Assembly: GCA_964371935.1 (NCBI GenBank)
Contig: CAYJOT010000008.1
Span: forward strand, 1-26,006
Reading direction: 5' to 3'
Length of the DNA stretch: 26,006 bases
Source: JACQRW01 sp964371935
GTDB taxonomy: Bacteria > Patescibacteriota > Minisyncoccia > Sungbacterales > HO2-52-23
Each line of letters opens with the position of its first letter. Position 1 is the stretch's first letter. Shown piece after piece: positions 18,139-25,282 of this stretch. The notes under the pieces were generated by a model, which was not told the origin of the DNA, did not search any database, and saw only the letters and a program-made list of their open reading frames with translations. Both the position numbers and the translations under genes were made by a program.

Positions 18139-20307
18139 TTACTTTCTCACCTCCCACCCCCGTGCTTCAAGCGCAGTAGTCACCTTGCCGACCAGTTTCT
18201 CAATCTCCGCATCGGTAAGGGTGCGGTCGGGTGACTGGAAGATCAAATGGAACGCGAGGTTTTTTATGTTGGCGCGCCGCATCTCCTCGTCCTGGAAATA
18301 ATCGAAAAGATCCGTGTTTATGAGCAGCTCGCCTGCGGTATTTTCAATGATATTGAGGACTTCTTCGGTCTTGGTGTTTTCCGGCACTACCGCGGCAATA
18401 TCGCGGATCACTGCCGGGTACTTGCTGACGGGGCGGAACTCAACTTCGTCCTGGGCGCGCTTCCACAGGCGATCAAAATTTATTTCTGCCGCAATTATTC
18501 TGCCGTGCGACTTCAAATCATCGAGAATTGCCGGGTGGATCTCGCCCATCATGCCGATCAGATCGTCTCCGATCTTGATTTGCGCGACACGGTACGGGTG
18601 AAACAATTTTGCGGCGTGCACGTGCTCCGTTGATGTCAGCGCGTCATCGTACCATTGATCGGCAATACCGAGCGTTTCAAACAGGCGATCAAGCATACCT
18701 TTGATCTCATAGAATTCCTGTTCGCCGCCTGACCGGCCAGATGATGTGTTTTTTGTGGCGAGAGTGAATACGAGGTCTTTATGTTCGTCAACTCCCTGCC
18801 TGCCGGCAGGCAGGCCTTTTGGCGTGCGCACAAAACTCTTTCCCGCGCCAAAAATTTTAACTGTGTCAAAGTTGCGCAGGTTTTCAACTGCGGAGCTAAT
18901 ATATTTAATCAGCACGCGCGGGACCAGATATTTGGTTTCGGGGCTCAATGGATTTTCAAGCTCCGGCGCGGTTGCGGGATCAATAAAAAATTGCGCGAGT
19001 TCCCGGTCTCCGGTAAACGCATAGAGCATACTCTCGGTAAAACCGGAGCCGATGGCAAAATCACGCACGCGGTTTTCCCAATAGCGCTCGTCATTGCGGC
19101 CAGCAGGGATCGCGGCAAATGCGGGCAGCTGCGGTGCTATATTTTCATAGCCCAATATGCGTCCTGCCTCCTCGATCAGATCTTCGGGAATCGCAAGATC
19201 GCGTCTGATCGTCGGCGGCACTACCATAAACTCGTCCTTGTGCGACACTCGGTGTTGCACAACAGCGCAACCGATTCGAACAAGCGCTTTTTGGTAGAAT
19301 GCGCGGTCAAGTTCTGTTCCGAGCAGCCGGTTTGCGTCCGAAATACTGAAAAGAATCTTTTGAGCGATAACTTTTTTCGGATACACGTCAATAGTACCGC
19401 TCGCAATGTTCCCGCCCGCAACATCAGGTTGCGCAATGATTTCTGCAACCCGGTCGAGCGCCATTATGGTTTGATTGGGATCCATGCCATGTTCAAACCG
19501 ATATGACGCATCGGTTTTGAGGCGTAAGAGTTGCGAGCCAATGTGCACACGCGCCGGATTGAAATTTGCGGATTCAAGCACAATGGTATGTGTATCATCG
19601 GTAATACTCGATGCCATGCCGCCTTTGATGCCGGCAATTGCAAGGGGATCGTTCCCGTCAGTGATAAGCAGCACTTCCGGTGTCAGCGCAAACGTCTTTT
19701 TATCAAGCGTTTCAATGGTCTCCCCCCTCTTTGCCCGTCGGATAATAATACTCTTTTTCCCCGTTTTTTTATTCCCGATTTCCTGCCCAAGCTTTTCCCA
19801 ATCAAACGCATGCAGGGGCTGTCCAGATTCAAGCATCACATAGTTGGTAGCATCCACAATGTTGTTGATGGATTGTAGACCGCAAACGTTAAGCCGCTCC
19901 CGAAGCCACTTTGGTGAGGGGCCAACCCGAACGTTAATTATCACGCGCGCAGTGTATCGCAAGCAATCATCGGGCTCATCAATTTTGATCCGTAGAAAAT
20001 CTTTGGTTTGGATTTTGCCTGTCCTCCGCAGCAGCGCTGCTACAGAGGATGGAGACTTTGAAATTTGTTTGGATTTTGGATTTTGGATTTTGTAATTTTT
20101 TAATGCACCGATTTCCCGTGCCATACCAATGTGTCCAGACGCATCAGACACGCGATTTGGCAGCAACTTTATATCAAGCACCATATCGCCTCCCTTTTTC
20201 TCCAGCGATTCAATTTCAAACGCGCGCATAGTCAAAAACTCTGCCAGTTGTTTTGGAGATTCCTTGAACGGCACTAGTTCTTTGAGCCAGTTGTATGAAA
20301 ATTTCAT
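18139..20307 (-). CDS. pheT: Phenylalanine--tRNA ligase beta subunit (short form)
   Basis: This 722-aa protein is the beta chain of the (alpha-beta)2 enzyme with PheS. It shows MKFSYNWLKELVPF, LPNRVSDASGHIGMAREI (B3/B4 region), NNIVDATNYVMLESGQPLHAFD, the B5 segment PEDLIEEAGRILGYENI, and a C-terminal anticodon-binding FDX-ACB domain (RPVSKYPAVIRDIAAVVPE). Standard PheT is about 790-800 aa. Here the EMAP-II-like OB domain that normally follows residue 40 is missing: the chain passes straight from the first 40 residues to DMVLDIKLLPNR. Repeat-derived loops add length elsewhere (SKQISKSPSSVAALLRR and KGLPAGRQGVDE). The ATG overlaps the vapC stop as ATGA, so translation is coupled to a toxin gene. 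Confidence 0.96.
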   Translation of the reverse strand: MKFSYNWLKELVPFKESPKQLAEFLTMRAFEIESLEKKGGDMVLDIKLLPNRVSDASGHIGMAREIGALKNYKIQNPKSKQISKSPSSVAALLRRTGKIQTKDFLRIKIDEPDDCLRYTARVIINVRVGPSPKWLRERLNVCGLQSINNIVDATNYVMLESGQPLHAFDWEKLGQEIGNKKTGKKSIIIRRAKRGETIETLDKKTFALTPEVLLITDGNDPLAIAGIKGGMASSITDDTHTIVLESANFNPARVHIGSQLLRLKTDASYRFEHGMDPNQTIMALDRVAEIIAQPDVAGGNIASGTIDVYPKKVIAQKILFSISDANRLLGTELDRAFYQKALVRIGCAVVQHRVSHKDEFMVVPPTIRRDLAIPEDLIEEAGRILGYENIAPQLPAFAAIPAGRNDERYWENRVRDFAIGSGFTESMLYAFTGDRELAQFFIDPATAPELENPLSPETKYLVPRVLIKYISSAVENLRNFDTVKIFGAGKSFVRTPKGLPAGRQGVDEHKDLVFTLATKNTSSGRSGGEQEFYEIKGMLDRLFETLGIADQWYDDALTSTEHVHAAKLFHPYRVAQIKIGDDLIGMMGEIHPAILDDLKSHGRIIAAEINFDRLWKRAQDEVEFRPVSKYPAVIRDIAAVVPENTKTEEVLNIIENTAGELLINTDLFDYFQDEEMRRANIKNLAFHLIFQSPDRTLTDAEIEKLVGKVTTALEARGWEVRK
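18795..18814. repeat. 20-bp perfect GC-rich palindrome in pheT
   Basis: CCTGCCTGCCGGCAGGCAGG is self-complementary over all 20 bases. It is translated as the LPAGRQG peptide within PheT. The same peptide and palindrome recur in many CPR proteins (general knowledge, not checked here). Confidence 0.9.
19999..20100. repeat. Composite repeat in pheT: heptamers split by a 28-bp palindrome
   Basis: On the coding strand AAAATCC units (three in tandem within 20064-20095) are followed by AAACAAATTTC. Then comes an imperfect 28-bp palindrome centred on AGCAGCGCTGCT (20022-20049, two wobble pairs), then another CAAAATCC AAACC run. All is in frame and encodes KIQNPKSKQISKSPSSVAAL and the residues after it. 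Confidence 0.8.
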
Positions 20308-20732
20308 ATCAGGCGAAAAAAAGAGAAACGATATTGGCGTTGGAGTTTCCGAAAGTCGGTAGTATCGAACGTCAGCAATCGGGTAATGTGTTCTGCCCTC
20401 ATAACCGCAACAGTGGCGCAGTCCACAAAACTGATATTTTTTTCCGACAGGCGTTGAAAGATATTCCACGCATCTTCATGGAGTGTTTCATCCACATGAA
20501 TGATCTGAATATGGGGGTCGCCCCGCAAATGAAGACCGGCATCGCGTGCAACATCCTTCCCTCGTTGCTGGGACAAAACGGTTACCGCTTCCAAAAAGAT
20601 AAAATTAGATGTAATAAAATCATATGAAGCAGTTTCGATGGTGCGGGTAATTTCGCGAGCTTTCTTGTGTAGGGCATCTTCGGGATTAAAAAGCGCGATA
20701 AAATAATTTGTATCAACGAAAATCTTTTCCAT
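20304..20732 (-). CDS. vapC: VapC-family PIN-domain ribonuclease toxin
   Basis: This 142-aa PIN domain keeps the acidic residues that hold the catalytic metal: D7 (KIFVDTNYF), E48 (IFLEAV), D104 (SFVDCATVAV) and D123 (LTFDTTDF). VapC toxins cut tRNA or the 23S sarcin-ricin loop. The length is standard. The start overlaps the end of vapB by 20 bp, the usual VapBC arrangement. The stop overlaps the pheT start codon. It is thus embedded between pheS and pheT with no free space on its 3' side. No inactivating change is seen. Confidence 0.93.
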   Translation of the reverse strand: MEKIFVDTNYFIALFNPEDALHKKAREITRTIETASYDFITSNFIFLEAVTVLSQQRGKDVARDAGLHLRGDPHIQIIHVDETLHEDAWNIFQRLSEKNISFVDCATVAVMRAEHITRLLTFDTTDFRKLQRQYRFSFFRLI

Positions 20733-20973
20733 ACAGATATTTGTCCACGTTACGCGCCAGATCTTTAGGCCCCTTCATGCCCATTTTCCCGATCCTATCA
20801 GACGCTTCAAGCAAGCTCTCGTGTTTTATTTTCAGAGTCGGTCTTCTCTTTACGGTAAGATTTTCGCGAATAATCTCTCTGATGATTGCGGAAACGGTAA
20901 GGCGCCGCTTCTGCGCCTGCTTGCGGAGCGCTTCTAACTGGCTTTTTTCAAGATATATCTGTGTTCTGCTCAT
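20713..20973 (-). CDS. vapB: VapB-type ribbon-helix-helix antitoxin
   Basis: This 86-aa protein has an N-terminal ribbon-helix-helix: SRTQIYLEKSQLEALRKQ, then RLTVSAIIREIIRENL. The helix-turn-helix segment is followed by a Lys-rich linker and a tail (DRIGKMGMKGPKDLARNVDKYLYG) that probably wraps VapC. It should repress its own promoter as a VapBC complex, which fits the 18-bp palindrome just upstream. I chose ATG at 20973 (MSRTQIYLEK) because the -10 box ends 6 bases upstream; a longer frame reaching pheS crosses the promoter. Confidence 0.9.
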   Translation of the reverse strand: MSRTQIYLEKSQLEALRKQAQKRRLTVSAIIREIIRENLTVKRRPTLKIKHESLLEASDRIGKMGMKGPKDLARNVDKYLYGKDFR

Positions 20974-20978
20974 ATGGA

Positions 20979-21006
20979 TATATACATCATGATGTATACA
21001 TGTCAA
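20979..21006 (-). promoter_or_regulatory. vapBC promoter with overlapping palindromic operator
   Basis: On the minus strand TTGACA (21006-21001), a 16-bp spacer, TATATA (20984-20979), with the vapB ATG at 20973. The spacer and -10 contain the perfect 18-bp palindrome TATACATCA-TGATGTATA (20981-20998). Binding there would block polymerase. The predicted start falls at or next to the ATG, so the mRNA would be leaderless. Confidence 0.75.
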
Positions 21007-21041
21007 GTGCAACGGATCACGTATGGCCTTTTCCACACACA

Positions 21042-22079
21042 TCAAAACTGTCTTAGAAATCGCAAATCGCCGGAATTAAACATCCGAATATCTGGGATTT
21101 TATACTTCATAGCAACGAGCCGGGCAAATCCGATGCCGAAGGCAAACCCCTTCACGTCTTTGGGATTATACCCTGCTGCTTTAAATACATGCGGGTGTAC
21201 CATGCCCGCGCCGAAAAGCTCGAGCCACCCGGACTGTTTGCAAAGTGGGCATCCCTTTTGATTGCACACGACGCAGGAGATGTCGGCTTCAAACCCTGGT
21301 TCGACAAAAGGAAAGTAGCTGGGGCGCAGCTGGATGCTGACGCGTTTTCCGAAGAGCCGCGAGGAAAATTCCTCCATGATCGCTTTGAAATTCGCTACGG
21401 ACATGTTTTTATCCACGATAAGCCCCTCCACCTGGTGAAACTGGATTTCATGCGAGGGGTCCGTAGCTTCATACCGGTATACCACGCCAGGAACAATGAT
21501 GCGGATCGGCGGAGTATGCGTCTCCATATACCGCACCTGCACGGGACTCGTATGAGTGCGCAGAAGAAGAGGCATTTTTTGCCCGGGATTTTTTTTGAGC
21601 CAAAACGTATCCCACATATCCCGCGCCGGATGTCCGGGCGGCATGTTGAGCGCTTCAAAGTTATAGAAATCAGTTTCCACTTCCGGGCCATCTGCGGTCT
21701 CAAATCCCATGGAATGGAAGATGCGCTCAATCTCCGCAAGCATTTTGATGACCGGGTGCATGTGTCCTCGCTCGATACGGCTGCCTGGCCGCGTCACATC
21801 AAGCCATTCGCGGGCAAGCACTGTCTCGCGGATTACTGATCCGAGTTCGCGTCCCTTCTCGGCAATCATGCGCTCGATTTCTTCGCGCAACTGATTCGCC
21901 TCTTTGCCGATTTTTTTCCGCGTGTCGAGCGGCAGGTCTTTCAATCCGCGCAAAATTGCGGTCAGCGCGCCTTTGCGCCCCATGTATTCGACTCTGATCT
22001 GTTCCAAGAGATTGAGATCGGCAGCGCTCCGGATTGCCTCTCGGGCATGTTTTTGAATCTTTTCAAGCTCCTTTTCCAT
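21042..22079 (-). CDS. pheS: Phenylalanine--tRNA ligase alpha subunit
   Basis: This 345-aa class II synthetase subunit has a helical coiled-coil N-terminus (residues 1-85), then the catalytic core: GHMHPVIKMLAEIERIFHSMGFE, DFYNFEALNMPPGHPARDMWDTFW (motif 2 region), LLRTHTSPVQVRYM, FHQVEGLIVDK, and motif 3 GFAFGIGFARLVAMKYKIPDIR. A four-Cys group CVVC...CPLC before SGWLELFGAGMVHP may bind zinc. The length is typical. The product works only with PheT, whose gene is separated from it here by vapBC. Transcription presumably continues into vapBC-pheT, with an extra internal promoter at vapB. Confidence 0.97.
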   Translation of the reverse strand: MEKELEKIQKHAREAIRSAADLNLLEQIRVEYMGRKGALTAILRGLKDLPLDTRKKIGKEANQLREEIERMIAEKGRELGSVIRETVLAREWLDVTRPGSRIERGHMHPVIKMLAEIERIFHSMGFETADGPEVETDFYNFEALNMPPGHPARDMWDTFWLKKNPGQKMPLLLRTHTSPVQVRYMETHTPPIRIIVPGVVYRYEATDPSHEIQFHQVEGLIVDKNMSVANFKAIMEEFSSRLFGKRVSIQLRPSYFPFVEPGFEADISCVVCNQKGCPLCKQSGWLELFGAGMVHPHVFKAAGYNPKDVKGFAFGIGFARLVAMKYKIPDIRMFNSGDLRFLRQF

Positions 22080-22132
22080 ACCGAAAGGGTAACAGAAAAC
22101 CTGTCATAAAACAAGAAAGGCCGTTTTTTCGC

Positions 22133-23239
22133 TTACCTCAAATACTGTTCAACCGCTTCCAAAATCGCAGCACCCGAAAAACTCGTGCTGGGTTTTTTTA
22201 GATTGTTTGCGGGCGTGGTAGTGCCGTAGATAAATTGGTTCTCGATGTAGCTCACTATAGCGCGCACATCGCTCACGCGGCGGCGGGAGCCGAGTATGGC
22301 AATGCCGATGGGGCGCGTGCCTGATTTTGACGGGTTGATGATCCAGATGCCGGCCATGGTCTCAATCGCCTCATCGGTAAATCCGGCCTTGCCGCCGATA
22401 AATTTTTTGTCTCCGGCAGGCCAGTTGATATTGTCCCAGATGTGGCGGATTTTGCGTCCGCCCGACACCACGCTGTGCCTGCGCGCGCGACTTGTGGCGA
22501 TGATCTCCGGATGTTTAGTATAGATGTAGCGGAGCAGTTTTACGAGGTCGCTTACGCTGGATACGGTTTCCTGCTTAAGCCCGCTTGAGTCCGCATAGTG
22601 CGTGCGCGCCATGCCGAGTGACGCGGCTTTCGCGTTCATCGCAGACACGAATTTGCCGACTGGCTGATCTTGGGTGAGCTCAAACATGCGGCTGGCGTCA
22701 TTGCTGGACGGGAGCAAAAGCCCGTAGAGCAGGTCGCTCACGCGGAAACTCTCCCCGGCCACGATTCCGCCGCTGTTGCCATACGTCGAGATCGCATCGG
22801 ATCCGGCGGTGATTACGGTCGAGCTTGCAAGCGTTTCCTGGACAATCACCGCGGTCATGAGTTTGGCAATGGATGCGGTTGGATACACATCGTCTTTGTT
22901 TTTCTCGAAGAGAATCGCTCCGGTCTCAAGATCAATTGCAATGGTGCCGGCCCCGTCAACGGCAGGAACATTGGCCGGGAGGTTGGTTTTTCTAAAATAA
23001 ACAGCCGAGGTGGTGCCAGTACCCAAGAATGCGGTTCCGGTTTCGGATGCCGGACTCTTTGCTTTTACGGCCGGAACAACAACACTGTTTTTTTGCGCTT
23101 TGAGCGCGCTTGCGGCCGCCAACAAATCCACTCCTCGCCGGCTGCCAAAATCAAATGAAATGAAAATAACGGCGATCAGCGCGCCGATTTTCAGGGCATT
23201 GCCCAGACCCTTTGCATCAAATGAAAATTCAGATAGCAT
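22133..23239 (-). CDS. D-alanyl-D-alanine carboxypeptidase family (peptidase S11)
   Basis: This 368-aa penicillin-binding-type serine hydrolase is anchored by a membrane helix (about residues 13-29). SxxK is TASIAKLMTA (S123, K126), SxN is PSSNDAS (S178-N180), and the KTG triad reads GGKAGFTDEA (Ala in place of Thr). The enzyme would trim peptidoglycan stem peptides at the outer face of the membrane. A Thr/Ser/Pro/Ala-rich linker separates the anchor from the domain. It has no recognisable PBP5 C-terminal amphipathic tail. The promoter TTGAGC-17-TATAGT ends 6 bases before the ATG at 23239, implying a leaderless mRNA. The upstream in-frame ATG at 23293 is rejected because it lies before that promoter. 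Confidence 0.9.
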   Translation of the reverse strand: MLSEFSFDAKGLGNALKIGALIAVIFISFDFGSRRGVDLLAAASALKAQKNSVVVPAVKAKSPASETGTAFLGTGTTSAVYFRKTNLPANVPAVDGAGTIAIDLETGAILFEKNKDDVYPTASIAKLMTAVIVQETLASSTVITAGSDAISTYGNSGGIVAGESFRVSDLLYGLLLPSSNDASRMFELTQDQPVGKFVSAMNAKAASLGMARTHYADSSGLKQETVSSVSDLVKLLRYIYTKHPEIIATSRARRHSVVSGGRKIRHIWDNINWPAGDKKFIGGKAGFTDEAIETMAGIWIINPSKSGTRPIGIAILGSRRRVSDVRAIVSYIENQFIYGTTTPANNLKKPSTSFSGAAILEAVEQYLR

Positions 23240-23245
23240 ATCACA

Positions 23246-23274
23246 ACTATAGCTGGTTTTGACGGATCGCTCAA
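23246..23274 (-). promoter_or_regulatory. Promoter giving leaderless mRNA for the carboxypeptidase
   Basis: On the minus strand TTGAGC (23274-23269), a 17-bp spacer, TATAGT (23251-23246), then TGTGAT and the ATG. Transcription would start at or one base from the start codon. Confidence 0.55.
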
Positions 23275-23307
23275 TAAAACCAAATAAAACCAATAGCGGT
23301 GTTTTTT

Positions 23308-23353
23308 GATTCTTAACAATCTTCAGACGATCGTCAAATAATTGTTAAGAATC
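23308..23353. repeat. 13-bp perfect inverted repeat with nested palindrome after the ABC gene
   Basis: GATTCTTAACAAT (23308-23320) pairs perfectly with ATTGTTAAGAATC (23341-23353). The 20-base loop contains the palindrome GACGATCGTC (23326-23335). The right arm includes most of the ABC transporter stop codon. No T-run follows on the minus strand, so it is not a standard terminator. Confidence 0.7.
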
Positions 23354-25151
23354 AGGCGGTATGACGCTTTGAAACCTCATCATTCAGAAAACCGCCGGCC
23401 TGGATGCTCCAGAGTTTTTGGTACGGGCCGCCGTGTTCGATGAGTTTATCGTGAGTGCCTTCGGATATGATCTGCCCGTTTTCCAAGACCACGATGCGAT
23501 CCATTTTCATAATGGTTGAGAGGCGGTGCGCGATCACGATCACGGTTTTCCCGGCCATGAGCGTGATGAGTGCGTCCTGGATCAGCGCTTCTGATTCGGA
23601 ATCCAAACTTGAGGTTGCCTCGTCAAGCACCAGGATTGGCGAGTTTTTGAGAATGGCGCGTGCAATGGCAACCCGCTGGCGCTCGCCGCCGGACAGCTTG
23701 ACTCCGCGCTCGCCGACAAAGGTCTCGTATCCCTCCGGGAGCGAGGAAATAAACTCGTGGCAGTGCGCCTGCTTGGCGGCCTCAACAACTTCTTCATCTT
23801 TTGCATCGCGGCTGCCGTAGCGGATATTTTCCATCAGCGAACGGTGAAAAAGCACCGGCTCCTGCGGCACAAATGAAATGGCATTTCGCACGCTTTCCTG
23901 CGTGGCCGTTGCGATATCCTGTCCGTCAATCTCAATACTACCTTCGGGAATGTCGTACAGGCGTAACAGAAGCTTGACTACGGTTGACTTGCCGGCACCC
24001 GAAGGACCGACTAATGCGACTTTTTCGCTTGGCCGGATGGTGAGGTTGAGTTGTTGGAGCACGGGACGCCCGGACCGAAAATCAAAATTTACATTTTGGA
24101 ACACGATCTTGCCAGCAGCTACCGCAAGCGGCTTTGCTCCGGCGCGGTCCTGTATGCTGTGGGAAAGTTCAAGCATCTCGACCATTTCGTTGGCCTCGGC
24201 AAATGCGTCGTGAAATCTTCGCAGCTCACGGTTAATTTCAACCAATCGGCCGAATGTCGTGATCAGGTATGCCTGAATAAGAACAAAGTCGCCTACGGTA
24301 AGCAGGCCGCGCTGCCAAAAGATCATTGCGCCATAGAGCAGGCCGACGTTTATGCCGATCATAAGCAGGCCAAGGCATGCCCAGATAAGTTCATCCGCAT
24401 TCCACGAACGCAGCGTTGCTTTACGCCATTTTTCCGCCACTTCGTAAAGGCGGCTGTTTTCATGCCTGATGCCGGAAAACAGCGCAATAGTCATGTGGTT
24501 GGAAATGGCGTCGGCAAGCGTACCGGTCAAATCACTGTCTGCCTGGGCTCGCGCCCGCCGTAGCGGCTGCCGGAGCCACGCCACAAATATTTGAAACGCC
24601 ACAAAGCATACTACCCATATGCCAAGTGCGATTCCCAACGTATGGTTGCGCATGAAAAGAATGATCACCGCTCCGGTCACGAAAAGCAGAGTGGGAAGAA
24701 ACTGCAGAATAATGGCATCAAGTATGACTTCAAATGCGCGGGAAAATCTGGTTACGCGGTGTGTGAGCGAGCCGGCAAAGTGGGAAATAAAGAAATCATA
24801 CGAGTGCCCGATAAGGTAGTCGAATGCCGTTGAGGTGAGGTCCCGCATCACTCGCGATGCAAGATGCAGAAGACCAGCGATCTGTATCCGGCGGCTGGCC
24901 CAGCTTGAGAATGCAAGGATTGCGATCATGCCTAATGTCACAAACAGCTGATGCATGGTTGTCGCGTCGGGTTTGCCACTGACCAGCAGATTGAAAAACC
25001 GCCGCAAATAAAGCGGATATGCCAGCTCTGATGCCTGGAGTCCGAGCGCGCCGATGCAAAGCGGCACAAGTAGCCACGGATACTTCCGCACCGCCCGATA
25101 GTAGTACCGGAAGATTGCTCTCGTATGATTTTTTTGTGCCTGTATGCGCAT
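23352..25151 (-). CDS. ABC exporter (fused transmembrane and ATPase)
   Basis: This 599-aa half-transporter has six membrane helices (about residues 25-300) in the exporter type I fold, then an ATPase: Walker A GPSGAGKS (382-389), Q-loop VPQEP (Q430), signature LSGGERQR (486-493), Walker B ILVLDE (506-511) and switch His542. It should work as a homodimer or heterodimer that moves lipids, peptides or drugs outward; the substrate is not deducible. It resembles MsbA/LmrA-type exporters. No partner half-transporter is next door. It follows tRNA-Asp with a 56-bp gap, and its stop lies in a large inverted repeat. Confidence 0.94.
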   Translation of the reverse strand: MRIQAQKNHTRAIFRYYYRAVRKYPWLLVPLCIGALGLQASELAYPLYLRRFFNLLVSGKPDATTMHQLFVTLGMIAILAFSSWASRRIQIAGLLHLASRVMRDLTSTAFDYLIGHSYDFFISHFAGSLTHRVTRFSRAFEVILDAIILQFLPTLLFVTGAVIILFMRNHTLGIALGIWVVCFVAFQIFVAWLRQPLRRARAQADSDLTGTLADAISNHMTIALFSGIRHENSRLYEVAEKWRKATLRSWNADELIWACLGLLMIGINVGLLYGAMIFWQRGLLTVGDFVLIQAYLITTFGRLVEINRELRRFHDAFAEANEMVEMLELSHSIQDRAGAKPLAVAAGKIVFQNVNFDFRSGRPVLQQLNLTIRPSEKVALVGPSGAGKSTVVKLLLRLYDIPEGSIEIDGQDIATATQESVRNAISFVPQEPVLFHRSLMENIRYGSRDAKDEEVVEAAKQAHCHEFISSLPEGYETFVGERGVKLSGGERQRVAIARAILKNSPILVLDEATSSLDSESEALIQDALITLMAGKTVIVIAHRLSTIMKMDRIVVLENGQIISEGTHDKLIEHGGPYQKLWSIQAGGFLNDEVSKRHTA

Positions 25152-25207
25152 ATGCTGCTCAAAATAATTAAGACGCCCTTCCGCAGGGGTTATTGACGGG
25201 ATAAAAG

Positions 25208-25282
25208 CGCGGGCGACCGGATTCGAACCGGCGATCTCTACCGTGACAGGGTAGCGCTTTAAGCCAGCTAAGCTACGCCCGC
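25208..25282 (-). tRNA. tRNA-Asp (anticodon GTC)
   Basis: On the minus strand a 7-bp acceptor stem GCGGGCG/CGCCCGC, a 4-bp D stem, the anticodon stem CTACC/GGTAG with loop CTGTCAC (anticodon GTC, 25047-style loop position at 25245-25247), and a T arm with GGTTCGAATCC. The discriminator is G, the Asp identity base. CCA is not encoded; CTTTTATCC follows. Its first 15 bases are also the last codons and stop of pyrH. Confidence 0.96.

Noticed and set aside
25176..25190. CCCT-N5-AGGG hairpin after tRNA-Asp as a terminator
   Set aside because: The stem is only 4 bp and the following T-run is interrupted; not strong enough to annotate.
25208..25282. tRNA-Asp as integration site for the right-hand genes
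   Set aside because: No duplicated tRNA 3' end or integrase is visible in the window.
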